64,000 nucleotides of DNA from Linanthus parryae (GCA_023055425.1 JALGPY010000005.1:6535501-6599500); one strand, 5' to 3'. Counted from the first letter of the stretch, positions 45,601-55,287 are shown. Numbers and translations are program-made. The notes: a model not told the origin generated them from the letters alone.

Positions 45601-46926
45601 TGGAAGGATGATTGTAGTGGGATGAAACGTGGTAATGAAATTCTGATTTCTCGTGTTTGGTTAGGACTTAAGATAGGATATGATGCATGATATAATAACA
45701 CTTTCCCCTAAATTTTGCTCTAAGATTTTAGGAATAATTTGAAGAGAGATACATGGGAGGATAAGTTATACGTGTTTCATATCTCTTAACCAAATGTGGG
45801 AATTGAAACCAAAAGTGCAACATATCCTTCTTTTTAATGACATTGGAGCATGCAGCCGGTACCCTTTAGGTGCCCACTGGGTAAACGTCTGGTCTATTGC
45901 AAATTTGCAATAGCCTGCAAACCACACTGATAAGGGTAAACATAGTCGATATCCTTCAACTGTGCACTGGGTAAACACCTCCTATATTGCAATAGCCTTC
46001 AAACCACACTAAAATGGGTAAACCAGCCTTAGAAAATCCAGGCCGATAGGCTCGCTAGAAGGCTACTAGGCTGCCCCTGGGTTTCCTAAGGAAGTTTTGA
46101 CCTCAAGGCGTCTAGGCAATGCCCAAAGATTTGAGAATGCATGCTGGACCAACGTTACTCCATCAGAAGGATAAATCAACTTAACTATATGTTTATCTGT
46201 CTCTTCATATGCCTTGGCCAAACGAAGCCTAGAAAGTTAAAAACTTCCCAACAAAATACGAATATACTTCTGAGTGAATGTTCTTTTGCTCGTTTCTGTT
46301 AAATTTAGGCTACGTGGGTTACGGTTATTCATTTGTTCTAAGATGATTCAGAACTATGTATATCGTGAGTAGAAGATAATTCATGCTCTTACTGTAGGAT
46401 GCTGATGGGAGTGTCCCTCTGTTCTGGGGAACGGATTCAGAAAATCATCTGGTCCTCTCTGATGATGAAGAGATTGTGAAGAAGGGATGTGGAAAGTCAT
46501 ATGCCCCGTTCCCAAAAGGTAATAATCTAACAAGTGAAAATATAATTGCCGTCATCCTTTTTTCTTCTTTTCTCAGACTCAAATCTAATGATGCTCGTCC
46601 TCACCAAAAAGAGTTAAGAATCTTTTTTATCTGTAGATTGAGTCAGAATGCTAACAAATTGAGAATGATGCATAGCTCATTTATTGTCATTTGTGTTTTC
46701 AGGATGCTTCTTTACATCCTCTGGAGGGTTGAAAAGTTTTGAGTGTCCCCTTAACGATTTGAAGCCACTGCCGTGGACGGATAGCTCCGGCCAAATTTGC
46801 GGTGCCACTTTTGTCGTCGACAAGGAGTCTAAGAAGGAGACCGGGATACCTAGAGTTGGAAGTGCTCAAGATTGGTCCTCAGGATACTGGATGAGAAAGA
46901 AAGAAGAGAAAGATACATTCACGTAA
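36611..46926 (+). CDS. DUF3700/TSJT1-like protein (aluminium-induced, YGL/LRDR motifs)
   Basis: Four exons (36611-36816, 45171-45411, 46398-46518, 46703-46926) joined by GT-AG introns give 792 nt, 263 aa, with all phases consistent. The protein starts MLAVFDESVAKSPE, the family N-terminus. It has the two name-giving motifs, KTQYGLSKTANEV and YRTLRDRGPYPPDQVV, then GKFAFILYDSS, VPLFWG and KGCFFTSSGGLKSFE. This fold is related to class II glutamine amidotransferases, but the N-terminus is Met-Leu, not the catalytic Met-Cys. Members include Arabidopsis At5g43830/At3g22850 and tobacco TSJT1, reported as auxin-, metal- or stress-responsive. Biochemical activity is not established. Intron 1 (8,354 bp) contains a complete LINE and two MITE-like elements. 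Confidence 0.93.
37137..37679. mobile_element. MITE-like element with CTCCAAC...GTTGGAG ends
   Basis: The left end is GACTATCTCCAACGGC. The right end, GTGCTGTTGGAGATGCTCT, reads AGAGCATCTCCAACAGCAC in reverse. Similar GCTGTGGGAG/GCTGTTGGAG words recur inside (about 37410-37610). It is non-coding. The target duplication was not identified and the boundaries are approximate. Confidence 0.5.
38203..40161 (+). CDS. LINE ORF1: DUF4283/CCHC nucleic-acid-binding protein
   Basis: 652 aa from ATG 38203; an in-frame GTG at 38182 is less likely as the start. The N-terminal about 160 residues form the DUF4283 fold common to plant L1 ORF1 proteins (GKFFSSKPMSRNTMKS, then VFLFEDEEDYRRVKERSPW). A CCHC zinc knuckle (CYRCGRLGHRDSQC) sits at residues 193-206. 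The rest is charged and low-complexity, with Glu/Lys-rich probable coiled coils. It is expected to coat LINE RNA as a chaperone. Its TGA overlaps the ORF2 start. Confidence 0.9.
   Translation: MDPDLSINLDDDEVLTEKLDKLTLVGKFFSSKPMSRNTMKSVANGIWDLKKGLEVERVGDNIFVFLFEDEEDYRRVKERSPWVLSKTNLHLLQWQWGENLEEMDFSKVPFWVQVRGVPLQKRSISNAEKIAGSLGKLLKLDGVERGIVGIRPYFRVLVEMDTKKPLLKGMRINPNQRDASWIKFSYERLGDFCYRCGRLGHRDSQCRFVNWKEGMIPEFGPEMRANYIKESPAEAEKKAELRRIQKAKAEEVWEKIGRAVAERQRLEEELQKVSPAVEEEEEQVARVSETQGVEEERVARINGQDKDTAGKHQVLAVRTKDTNEPIRQRVILVNAAERCERTDCEEIQTSRRFEECGVHVAAAVINQEEEIRVCEVQEKEMGLTSPLSKMDLERAQSQQYFVEEPDSPKKLKESGKIQSKPNFIWAVRDHKGSTRRVITRNKNKRPLDLNAEEEVEQVPGNPYFDITISDVFDRFVNLKRRSIMYRAEEEVKKRKTINNYEEILEQEAQTDKVKLVKNLLYTRQSLRLRNRAGKSSQAYTFRLFKGTEGNVAEVGLIEQKGDKEEKDEVLSEVPCHRKLWFKDIDKLADAEEYKREIELLKQARRDRRDKLLQTGERFELAAAKFKGMSEAEKKHSPDKVVVADLQQPQGSC
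40155..44291 (+). CDS. LINE ORF2: endonuclease / reverse transcriptase / RNase H
   Basis: 1,378 aa. The APE-type endonuclease at about 1-225 has the expected catalytic signatures SWNVQG, LSETKN, VVGDCNDF, LLDRVLFN and SDHSP. The RT at about 480-760 has the FRPIALC, SAFVPGRMIQDN, GLRQGDPLSPYLF and FFADDSLIF motifs, with the FADD box near residue 686. A zf-RVT region with CKICDLEEESIEHCLFQC lies near 1100. A C-terminal RNase H at about 1230-1355 has its acidic set in CNTDAGW, GEALALRLA, FESDSKI and KVADEIVK. No motif residue is visibly lost. The ATG lies within ATGTTGA, overlapping the ORF1 stop by 7 bp in another frame, so translation probably depends on reinitiation. Confidence 0.95.
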   Translation: MLILSWNVQGLGSTLTFQRLKGLVTTQFPSILFLSETKNKKTVVNKLQRRLRIPNGFVVDPVKTAGGLALWWLDDINLEVVWHTSNSIIARIEMRQGEWEVWIFVYAPANYKNRGVFWNDIKQLAKSITEPWVVVGDCNDFLSNEDKTGGTAAHSWRMNRFRNFISECGLMDLCSQGMGYSWSNRREGREVRELLDRVLFNSDWGIKNPRAVVKREAIVASDHSPMFINTSPGSKRKGAIFKFDENWKDSESCKNCIVQSWNAQQYGGGIRKLVKKLFTCREELKKWKAANEVNYKKQIAKLEGDLVELQTAADSDTNWNVQELVKAQLKEVWKKEELYWKQKSRINYLKAGDRNTKFFYLSTIQRRHRNTVLKIKREDGSWIEEEQGVVDQFNKFYKKLFTSKGQRQWYSVLEVVPLLISEMDNQELLKCPTEEEIKGVVFSFDPGKAPGFDGLTGVFYQSNWEVIKKDMVEAIVDFFKTGVLSKSINKTVISVIPKIKHPEEVSHFRPIALCTFLYKVIAKVLANRLKKVLPKMISQEQSAFVPGRMIQDNIFIAQEYFHFISHKKKGKKGCLAMKLDLNKAYDRAEWDFLAAVMRKFGFAKQWIEMIMECVSTVTSCVKINGNLGAYFEPQRGLRQGDPLSPYLFVIIMEVLSLNLKRKTRDEEIRGVAIAKKRVWINHLFFADDSLIFTEAKEEVVMKFLKTLSQFCEASGMEININKSGILFSPNTDADNVGKITALCQIPALDKNIKYLGIPAFWGKSKTESLKYILERIEDLLQGWIKRNLSTAGREVILKAIAYAIPSYTMSCVAFPKKMCNKIAQVIRKFFWGAGPKARKVHWLNWEKVAKRKFEGGIGFRHIKSFNTALLAKQCWRIDKNSESLVAKVLQAKHYPKGNLWNAQLGHNPSWVWHSLLEGRRLLVENMVWMIGDGKSVNVGDDRWVASLQNFKVKENDKISKELRVEDLINTHTRRWKVSLVKNLFDKEEVKAILNTRIAWFGGSDFVVWPFEKSGEFTVKSGTRKAQEKLNCRSENVSSKASSSLYYSKEYWKQVWSTQLPPKISHFWWRLSHNSIATLQKLFLRKCAPSAVCKICDLEEESIEHCLFQCKWTMPVWFTMGLMTPDMCSKIGNVQKWLVELMELVEQKELSEVDLWRNIICCWAIWNARCKFVFDGINLNPKLTADSCCRFYWEVVSASGKEVEAKKSRGARKIKEVNESKWQAPERDQLKCNTDAGWNAETEQAQLSWVIRDHFGQIKDWGWSSEVADSVLIGEALALRLAVWKAQKWSSKLILFESDSKILVDAVRRIDKRWEIAGMVEDIRRGLKLLNADIRWIPRSQNKVADEIVKLVQSGNFSGLAEGIFDSDQVDKCNLNLSV
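44561..44752. mobile_element. Foldback MITE in DUF3700 intron 1
   Basis: The two halves are inverted copies. GGGTCACTTTGACCCGATAA and TTTTTTGATAATTTTTTCAT on the left match GGGTCACTTTGACCGGGTGA and TTTTTTGATAATTTTTTCAC read inward from the right. The arms are about 80 bp with a short loop around 44645-44670. It lies 220 bp downstream of the LINE. Confidence 0.8.
45841..46015. repeat. Diverged two-unit tandem repeat in DUF3700 intron 2
   Basis: CACTGGGTAAACGTC...GCAATAGCCTGCAAACCACACT is followed by CACTGGGTAAACACC...GCAATAGCCTTCAAACCACACT, a period of about 87 bp. Non-coding. Confidence 0.65.
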
Positions 46927-47560
46927 TCCAGGTTATGCCTCTCTCTTCTGTCATTCCATTTTCAAGCAATGATCTGCATTTTCTGCACATTTATGTTGTT
47001 AGAATGATAGTCCTCACCGGCTAAGACTCGGAACACTTCATTTTCTGCGTTGCTCTTTGCCAAAGTGATGAAAATCACAACCAAAAGATACACGAACAGT
47101 GTACTGCAATCTACCTAGAGCTTCTTTTCCAGTGCCTCGCGGGTGAACATGCTCTAACCCTGAGGGTATTATTGAACATTTATGTTAAAAATAGGGGTAG
47201 TGTTGTTTTTCAGATCAGGGTGATCCACGTGCCCCACTGTGCCATACACTAACTCCGCCCTGTTTCACCTCCTCTAACGCCAATACACTCACACACTGAA
47301 TTTCCGGTCACTCTAAACGAATGCTATTTTTATTTTTTTTTATCACGTTTGACTTCATATTTCGGTCTCTATGTATGTTGTGAGTTGATGAAGTACTTAG
47401 CAACTTAGCGTGCTCTTATCTTTTGCAGGTTGTTAGCTGATCATGAGTACTTCATATACCATGTAAGAGAGTGAAATTCTCACATGTTGTCTTCATTGAC
47501 ACATTTGTATTATATCTAACGATGTTAGGAAATTGTTGTATTATTCCAATAATGCCGGGG
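46927..47560 (+). promoter_or_regulatory. Presumed 3' UTR of DUF3700 gene, possibly spliced
   Basis: Directly downstream of the TAA, ATCCAG/GTTATG could be a donor and CTTTTGCAG/GTTG at about 47428 a strong acceptor. A 3'-UTR intron of about 500 bp is therefore possible. Coding ends before this in either case. Confidence 0.3.
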
Positions 47561-47850
47561 AAATAAGTTTGTGAAGTAGTAAATGCGGCTGAGACACTGA
47601 GATGAGGCCATATATATATTTACTTTTGTATTACTACTACATTATTATTATGTAACGCCTTGGTGATATCTCTGTCACCTGCTATCAAATTAATGTGTTC
47701 AGATACTGATAGGCCCACCAAGCACTTCGCGCGCGGGGTAGTATGTTTGTTAATTTATGTTGATTGTGAGTTATTTTGTTGTCACACAAATATGAAATAT
47801 CAGTAGTCGTATAAGAATTACGTTGTGCAAAAATATGTTAAATCATTATA

Positions 47851-48410
47851 CTAAAAAAAAATCATAACAAGTCGACAATATTCAATAGTATGTTAAATAT
47901 ATTTGTGGTTAATGTAATTGTTAATTTTACATTACTTTATACATACATATATATATGTATGTATATGTATATACATATATGTATATATATAGATACACAC
48001 ACACATATATATATATATATATGTATACACATACATATATGTATATATATGTATATGTATATACATATGTATATATACACACACACACACGCACCAAAAA
48101 AGTACGTATTATACTTTTACATACACATATATATATACTAAAAAAAATCATAACAAGTCAACAATATTCAATAGTATGTTAAATATATTTGTGGTTAATG
48201 TAATTGTTAATTTTACATTACTTTATACATACATATATATATATGTATATATATATGTATATATATACACATACACATACACATACACACACATATATAT
48301 ATATACACACATATATATATACATATATAGGTACATGTACACATATATATATGTATATATATATATATATATACACAGACACACACACACCAAAAAAGTA
48401 CGTATTATTA
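47851..48410. repeat. Tandem duplication of AT/CA microsatellite region
   Basis: The unit starting CTAAAAAAAATCATAACAAG at 47851 is repeated at 48138. A roughly 105-bp unique head is almost identical in both copies, followed by long (TA)n, (CA)n and TATG tracts and a shared AAAAAAGTACGTATTAT end. The open frames in this region translate only the simple repeats. Confidence 0.9.
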
Positions 48411-48444
48411 GTGGGAGGGTACTTGACATGAACGTGTTTGTTTC

Positions 48445-48871
48445 TGTTATAACGCTCCTATTCCACGAACAATGAACGGAAACAAGAAACCAAGCAAAAC
48501 GAAAGATTAACGTGGTTCGCTAGAACAATTTGTGCTAACTACGTCCACGACGAAGAACGATCTTTTTTTTATCAAAACAAACGTGTACAATTGATTCCGT
48601 AATGATCTAAGACCTCTAAGGGTCCTTTTATAGTGCCCCGATCGATCCACAACTGTTCTAGAGCAATTAAGAAACATTCTAAAAGGCCAGACCCCCGACA
48701 CAGGTCGGCGATCTGGTCAATAGGTTGTGAGACCTCTGGACACAGGTCGTACGTCTTGCACCAGGAGGTCGTGCGACCACATTAAACACCCGAACTCCTG
48801 CCCTCTTGCTCTCCTTAGCCTTTAGTTGTTGCCCTTAGATGATTTCTCCCCTTCAAGGCATAATTCCAACA
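48445..48871 (-). repeat. Copia LTR (3' LTR of a minus-strand element)
   Basis: A 427-bp block with TGTT...AACA ends. On the minus strand it starts TGTTGGAATTATGCCTTGAA, immediately preceded by a purine-rich stretch (TATGGAGATT) where the polypurine tract is expected. The polyprotein end lies just beyond at 48964-49146. A partner LTR was not found in the window. Confidence 0.65.
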
Positions 48872-50163
48872 AATCTCCATATTGACTTGAATTCTCTCCC
48901 CTAGCAACATCTGCTCCTCTTCTCGTAAATAAAGTTTGTCTTCTCCGCACCCAATGTATCTCGTCACATAGACTCACTGGACCCCCCACCGGGTCCGACA
49001 TTCTCCGAAGGGCCTCGCTGGCTCAAGATGTTGAGCAATTCCAGACAATGCTGGAACTTGCACTCCGCAACTGGCTTGGTAAACACATCCGCATGGTTGT
49101 TAGTTTTCCCCTCCTTCATTACCATTACCTTGTTCTCGTTTCTCAAAAAATGATACCTGATGTCGATATGCTGGGTTCTTTCATGATGAACCTAGTCTAG
49201 AAGCAAATCACCCTCAAGCTATCATTGTAGTCAATCGCTTGATCTTGAAGTAGACCTAGATCATTCATTTAAGCCATATTGCCTCATTTTTTGCTTCTGT
49301 TAGAGTCATACTCCGTGGTCGAGAAAGTCATCGTTGGCTGTACCGTAGCCTTTCAACTCACAAGAGAACCTCTCAGTGAAAACACATAGTCATTTATTGA
49401 TCTCCTGGTGTCAACATCACATGCATAGTCTGAATTCGAGAACCCAACAACCAATACGTTTTCATTAGCCCCATAGCACATGTCAGTGTTTGGCGCACCC
49501 TTAAGGTAGTTGAATATGCGCTTCACCACTTGGCAGTGAACCTTACTTGGTTGAGCCATAAAATGACTTACCACACTAACATGAATGCTATGTCTGGTTG
49601 AGTGCAGACCATAGCATACATGAGGCTTCCGACTGCGCTAGCATATGCAACCTTGGACATGTGCTCCTTATCATCCTCGGTTTGAACGGTGTACATTTCT
49701 ATCTTCCTGTTATTCGTCATAGGAGTCTCTATAGCTTTAGCTGATAACATCCTGAATCTTCTCAATACTTTCTTGATGTATCCCTGTTGTGATAGGGAAA
49801 GTTTCTTCTTCCTGTCTCTATAGATCTCAACTCCTAAAATTTTCTGAGCAGCGTCTAGCACTGAGAGACCTCTTTACATTCTGAATGTCCTCCATATTCC
49901 GAGTTGAAGTCAGAATATCATCCACATACAGAATTAGGTGGATACGTGACTCACCTCGCAAAAGCTTGTGATACACGCATCAGTTATATTCGCACTTCTG
50001 GTAATCAGCCTTCAACATAAATCCGACAAACCTCTTGTATCATTGCTTGGGAGATTGGTTAAGTCCATAAAGAGATATTTTCAACTTGTACATATAGTCT
50101 TCTTTTCTAAGAACTTGGAATACTTCTGGTTGGCTCATGTATATCTCCTCCTCAAATCTCCAA
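48872..50163 (-). pseudogene. Ty1/copia RT-RNase H remnant
   Basis: Broken minus-strand frames reading as the 3' part of a copia polyprotein. Reading from 50163 down: EEIYMSQPEVFQVLRKEDYM, SLYGLNQSPKQ, LYVDDIL, then LGVEIYRDRKKKLSLSQQGY, YASAVGSLMYAMVCTQPDIA, VVKRIFNYLKGAP, and finally the C-terminal NNHADVFTKPVAECKFQHCL. Stops and frameshifts separate the pieces. The 5' side is cut off by a LINE fragment. The element is dead. Confidence 0.85.
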
Positions 50164-50813
50164 TATTCTTTCCCAAGGAGAGTCGTATTAAAATCTGATA
50201 AATATTTGAACCCAATACCACCCTAGTCTCTGCTTCCCTTTAATTTCTACCAAGCTAGGCAGTGTCCACCTCTCTGACCGTCGTTTTTTTTCCCACAAGA
50301 AGTTATTACAGAGCGATTCCATCTTGTTGCACATAGTGTTCGGAAACCTGAAAAAGTTAATAGTATACACTGAGATAGACTGAATAACATCTTTGATCAA
50401 GATTTTTCTACTTGCAACAGGAAGAGATGGATATTTCCACCCTCGTAGCTTGTTGGGGACTTTCTCCGTCAAGTTTGTAAAGGTTTCATCCTGTTTTTTC
50501 CAACTGTCGCAGGTAACCCTGGGTATTTTTCATGGCTTGCCGTCCCGTTCACTCCAAGAAGATGATTAAGATTCGCTTGTAAGTGCATATAGACATTTGA
50601 GGAGAACACAACTGATGATTTGTTGAAATTGACCATTTGACCAGAAAAAAGAATACTATCGTTAGCGGAAAAAAAGTGTGAATAATAGGACCGCCCCCAT
50701 AAGCAGCTAAACCCGAAAACTTCTCTATATGACGACAACAGAACTGCATAATAAAAAGAGATAGGGGGAGAGCTGACAGAGAAATTTGTTAGTGCTCCTA
50801 ACGAGCACCACAT
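50164..50813 (-). pseudogene. LINE RT fragment, degenerate
   Basis: Minus-strand frames match the plant L1 RT C-terminal half: an eroded FADD box (FFSANDSILF), VNFNKSSVVFSSNV, then SLPVASRKILIKDVIQSI, FRFPNTMCNKMESLCNNFLW and FNTTLLGKEYW. Several frame breaks. It is not the same subfamily as the intact LINE at 38009 judging by residue differences. It abuts the copia remnant at about 50163. Confidence 0.8.
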
Positions 50814-50927
50814 GGTGCTCTACAACTACTCACATTGCACCACTTATATAAATTATCGGTGACTGGCACATATTCATTGGTTGTAGATCACCACATGGTG
50901 CTCTTTTGGAGCACTAAAAATTTTCTC
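50779..50927. mobile_element. Small MITE, about 149 bp
   Basis: GAGAAATTTGTTAGTGCTCC on the left matches GAGAAAATTTTTAGTGCTCC read inward from the right. The inverted repeat continues through GAGCACCAC and CTACAAC. Non-coding. Confidence 0.75.
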
Positions 50928-51111
50928 CAAAGCGGACAAGTATCAAATGCCTAAAAATGTCCTAAAAATAAACATCTTTATAATTACGAGTAATTTTATA
51001 TCAATTGAGGATCTCAAGCGTACTACTCGCTTTAGGCCCTAGGTGTCTTAATGCCCAGGTAGGATAAAGCCCGTCTCAAAATTTTGATTAAACTTACTAA
51101 AATACCCTTAA

Positions 51112-53563
51112 GTCACGTTTGGTTTTCCGGACTAATCGCACTAGACTGTACTGGATTGGATGGGATTGGATTAGTCGGATAGGGTTGGACTGGATTAGCT
51201 GTATTATAACTAATACTGTGTTTGGTTATGTATCATACTATTTTCGGACTGTACTGATTAATTTTAATACTGTGTTTGGTGTTGTTCAGTGTTAAATTTA
51301 AGGATAAATTACGGATAGGTGACTTGTGGTATAGGCTCGGTTCTGTTAGGTGACCTGTGGTTTGAAAAGTTTCACTTAAGTGACCTGTGGTTTGCTCCGT
51401 GTTTCACCTAAGTTTTCCATCCATATTTCCGTTAACAAGTAACTAAATTAATTGCGTTTTAACCCCTTTGTTTCAATTCAAGACTCAACATCTACCTACC
51501 TTAATATAAAAGAAGACAGCGCCATGTTGGCGCCACATCGGATTTTTTGCTGGGCTTGACCAATAGCAAGTGTGTTGGCACTGTTCATTTAGGGGGGGGG
51601 GAGGTGTGGAGGTGTCACAAATTACAAAGTTGTCCATGCCGCTTCTTCTCATTTACAGCTTTGTGGGTTTTTTCAAACTAGGGTTTTTCTGGGTTGGAAT
51701 TTGGGAATTTGTTTCTATGAATTTGGGGTTTCTACCCAAAATTAACATTACGATATTTGGAGGAAGTTCGATGGGGGTATGAATCTGCATTTTTGACTTG
51801 GTTTTGGACTGTGATTATGATGCCTATCCTGATACTATTTTTTTGGATATCTAAAAAATCATATCAATTAATTATTTGTCGATTATACCAAATACCACAC
51901 TGGCAAAACTTCGGCCGCAACAAGATGATCTAAAATTGGCCATTAATGAGGGAACCTGAAGAGCAACGGGGCTGCTCTCTACATTGTTCGCATATGGGAA
52001 GTTTAGTAATCCTTAGATGCCAATGTATGTTTCAGTGTCCGAGCTCTTGGCCATCCAAGGGTTGTGGTGGCACTTTGAAAGCATGTTTTTTTTGTAGTCA
52101 AATCTATGTGAAAGCTCATTAATTCGACGTGCTTCTTTGGGCAACATAAACTGGCTTTGATTGCGGAGTGCATTACGGTTGCTTTCGTTCTTTGGGTTAC
52201 GAAACTGCAAGGTTTGTAATGTAATGTTATCAAACTACTTAATATAAAAGAAGCTTTGCTGACACGTAGGCGCCATGTCGGCGCAACATATGATTTTTTG
52301 GCTGTGTTGGACCAATCAGTGGTTGGCTGGCACTGTTCTTATATGCTGCTTCGCAAATTACTTATGTACAAGACTTTGATGATAGCTTTCCAAAGCTTTG
52401 CAATTAACTAGTGATCAAGTCTGTTTGCTCGTGGCAGAGAAGGCGAGCAGGTGGTGGTGTGGCAGGGTTTTTTTTTTTTAACTTTTTTTTGGTTTATGTT
52501 GAGTCTTGATTTGAAGCAAAGGGGTTAAAATGCAATTAATTTAACAACTTGTTTACGGAAATATGGATGGAAAACTTAGGTGAAACACGGAGCAAATCAC
52601 AGGTCACTTAAGTGAACCTATTCAAACCACAGGTCACCTAACTGAACTGAGCCTATACCACAGGTCACCTATCCGTAATTTACCCTAAATTTAATCATTA
52701 TGTTCTTTTTACAATCTGACCTACCTAGTACAAAGATTTCCTAATGGTCATTCTTTATACATTTAAATAATTTTTTTTTATCACAATAATGAAGGGCAAA
52801 TACGATTTAATAAAAGAACAACTAATATATTTCATATTACCATCAAGATAGATTCTCTAATCTTATGACAAATCTTCTCATGAGAAGAGCAAGAAAAAAA
52901 AACTAACAATCTATACAATACATGTAATTATGCACAGTAAAGTATTGGCAAAACATGAAACCTGCGCATAATTGATTACAACCCAACTATGAAAAGCTTA
53001 GAAAAAGAGACTTGCCAATGGTCTGTAGCTTCTCCGGAGGACTTGAGGTAGGCAGCTTCTTTGGATGGGTTTGTCTTCTTCATATTTTTATCTTATGGAG
53101 AATAAGGTAAAAAAATTCATCTCAACATATAGAACAAATTTGGAGAGTTGTTGGTGTAATTAATGATCAATACAAAGTATTATGAATAGTTCAATACTGT
53201 TATGGCCTGTTTGGTTTTCTAGTATTAATGGTATTAACTAGTATTGGACTAATTATAGTACTGTGATTATTAATACTTTGTTTGGTTTGTTCTGGATTAT
53301 ATTTAATACTGGTACTAAATAGTGAAAAACATGGGTTTAATACTCTATTTTAATCCCCTCCCCTAGGAGAGTATTAACAGTATTGGACTATTCAGTATAG
53401 TTGGAATTGAACATTAATTACACCAACAACTATTCATAATACTTTGTACGGTACATAACCAAACACAGTATTAAATATAATACAGTTAATCCAGTCCAGT
53501 CCTATCCCACCTAGTCCAGTCCAGTACAGTCCAGTCCGGCTAGTCCGGAAAACCAAACGTGAC
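51112..53563. mobile_element. TIR element hosting a MULE; rearranged right side
   Basis: The left end GTCACGTTTGGTTTTCCGGA and the right end (inward) GTCACGTTTGGTTTTCCGGA are identical and flanked by CTTAA on both sides (51107-51111, 53564-53568). The body contains repeated GTACTGGATT/AATCCAGTCC words. The right part overlaps another inverted repeat (about 53214-53735, TTTGGTTTTCTAGTATTAAT type), so the locus is nested or rearranged. No transposase seen. Confidence 0.6.
51302..52685. mobile_element. Non-autonomous MULE with 195-bp TIRs and 9-bp TSD
   Basis: The ends GGATAAATTACGGATAGGTG and (inward) GGGTAAATTACGGATAGGTG open inverted repeats of about 195 bp. TAAATTTAA is present exactly on both sides (51293-51301, 52686-52694), the 9-bp duplication diagnostic of Mutator-like elements. 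The interior has a direct repeat around CTTAATATAAAAGAAG (51500 and 52238). A minus-strand 65-codon frame (52013-52210) has ordinary amino-acid composition but no family I recognise; it may be captured host sequence. Confidence 0.85.
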
Positions 53564-53735
53564 CTTAATGCACTCCGAGGGAGGGGATTAAAATAGGGTA
53601 TTAAATCAATTTCTTTCACTATTTAATACCGAGATTAAATTTAATTCAGAACAAACCAAACGGAGTATTAATAATCACAGTACTATATTTAGTCCAATAC
53701 TAATTAATACCACTAATACTAGAAAACAAGAAATC

Positions 53736-54241
53736 AAAGTTTCTAATATTACAAAAATCACCCACATATACGTATTAATAATTTATTTTTTAATTTATTA
53801 AATATATATTAAAAACTATTTTTGTTGGATTGGGGTTTAATTATTTTTGTTGGATTGGGGAAAGTAATAGGTTGGAAAAATGCCATGGGTTGTTGAGTAA
53901 TTGTTTGGGGGAGGGGAAGGGGGAAAATGGTGGGCCCGTTCGGGTCGAAAGGAAGGGGGGAGGAGGTGAGGGGAGGGAAAAAATGACATGGGTTGGAGAT
54001 GCCTCAACAATACGAGGCATTGTTGTGTTTCATCGTAGTTATTATGAGAATTGTTGAAATTGTCGAATACATGGGCCTTTTTGTACCTTTTGTGCAGGTC
54101 TAGTAGTAATATTTTTAGTGTGACAGTTGGTTATTTGGGAGAAACTTAAAAAGCATGACTCTAAGTTAATATCTGTTTGGAATTTGGAATTTATTTTTGA
54201 TAGACTTTCTAAGTTACATATTAACATTTTCAATACAACTA
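53736..54241. other. Intergenic, no gene recognised
   Basis: AT-rich then G-rich (53890-53990) sequence. Short open frames without domain signatures. Confidence 0.4.
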
Positions 54242-54662
54242 GGGTGAGTTTCTGAATGCTTCTGCTGTCAGCACAACTGCTTTCGGACAGCAGAAGCAGT
54301 TTTAGTGCATTTGGTAAAAATAAAATTTCTGTTTTTTCTAACAGTTTCTGCTGTCCCGCATCAGTTTTCAGGAAGCAGGGGGAGAGATACTTTTCTAGGA
54401 AGTGTTTTTGATTACTTATCTACAACCGATTCTAACCTTACAATTTTTAAAAATTCCAATAGTTATCTTTACGTAAATGACACATGTCATATATTTTTGT
54501 TATTTTACCTTTTCACAGCAACTTCACAGTTAATCTTATCAAACATCAATATTTCACTACAACTTTCACGTAATATTTACCAAACAACATTTATCTGAAA
54601 ATCACAGCAGCTTATCCACAGTAGTTTTGCCCACGGCAGCTTCTAGCATCCCTAACTAGCCC
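54242..54662. mobile_element. MITE, copy 2, inverse orientation to 1062-1473
   Basis: It begins GGGTGAGTTTCTGAATGCTT and ends GCATCCCTAACTAGCCC, flanked by CTA and TTA. The interior aligns with the reverse complement of 1062-1473 (GACACATGTCAT, ACAACCGATT, GCTTCTGCTGTC). Confidence 0.72.
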
Positions 54663-55246
54663 TTAGACCCAGCCCAGTCGAATTCCTGGTTCGGCCACTG
54701 GTTGACACCAAACTAGGTCAAAATCTAGTGTCAATGAAAATCCTGAGTATGAACTTTGAGAGAGACATGTCCTCCTTGCTAGGCAACAATAGTGCAACAA
54801 ACATTAATTCTCTCTTTCCACTAAAACCCCAACTAGCCTACTACTAACACCAACTAGCTTAGCCAGGTCTTTCCTTTCCCTTGTAAAAAATATGTTTCCC
54901 ATTGACTCTCTTCTCTCTCTAATTGAATTGTGGTATACTACTACCTGGCAACAACCCTAAATGCATGAAAAGCCAAGAGACTAAACAAGACACAGATCAC
55001 ATAAATATTTTTGGTTGCAGCAGCAGCAAACAACAGAAGCTACCTCTAGATATCTACTAGTAGTGTCCATGGCAGTTCATGACTTGTCTTCTTCACGCAT
55101 GAAGAAACCATTACTACTACTTCTTCTGGCATGCCCCATGGCTATTTTAAATGCATCTAAACAAGTTTTTTAAGAAACTACACTTCTTACATCCATTAAT
55201 AAGAACACCAACACACAGATTCACAGAACATGATTAAGATATAAGG

Positions 55247-55287
<41 letters not shown>

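Noticed and set aside
47890..48475. Overlapping open frames rich in Tyr/Ile/Thr/His on both strands
   Set aside because: They translate (TA)n, (CA)n and TATG microsatellites and have no protein character.
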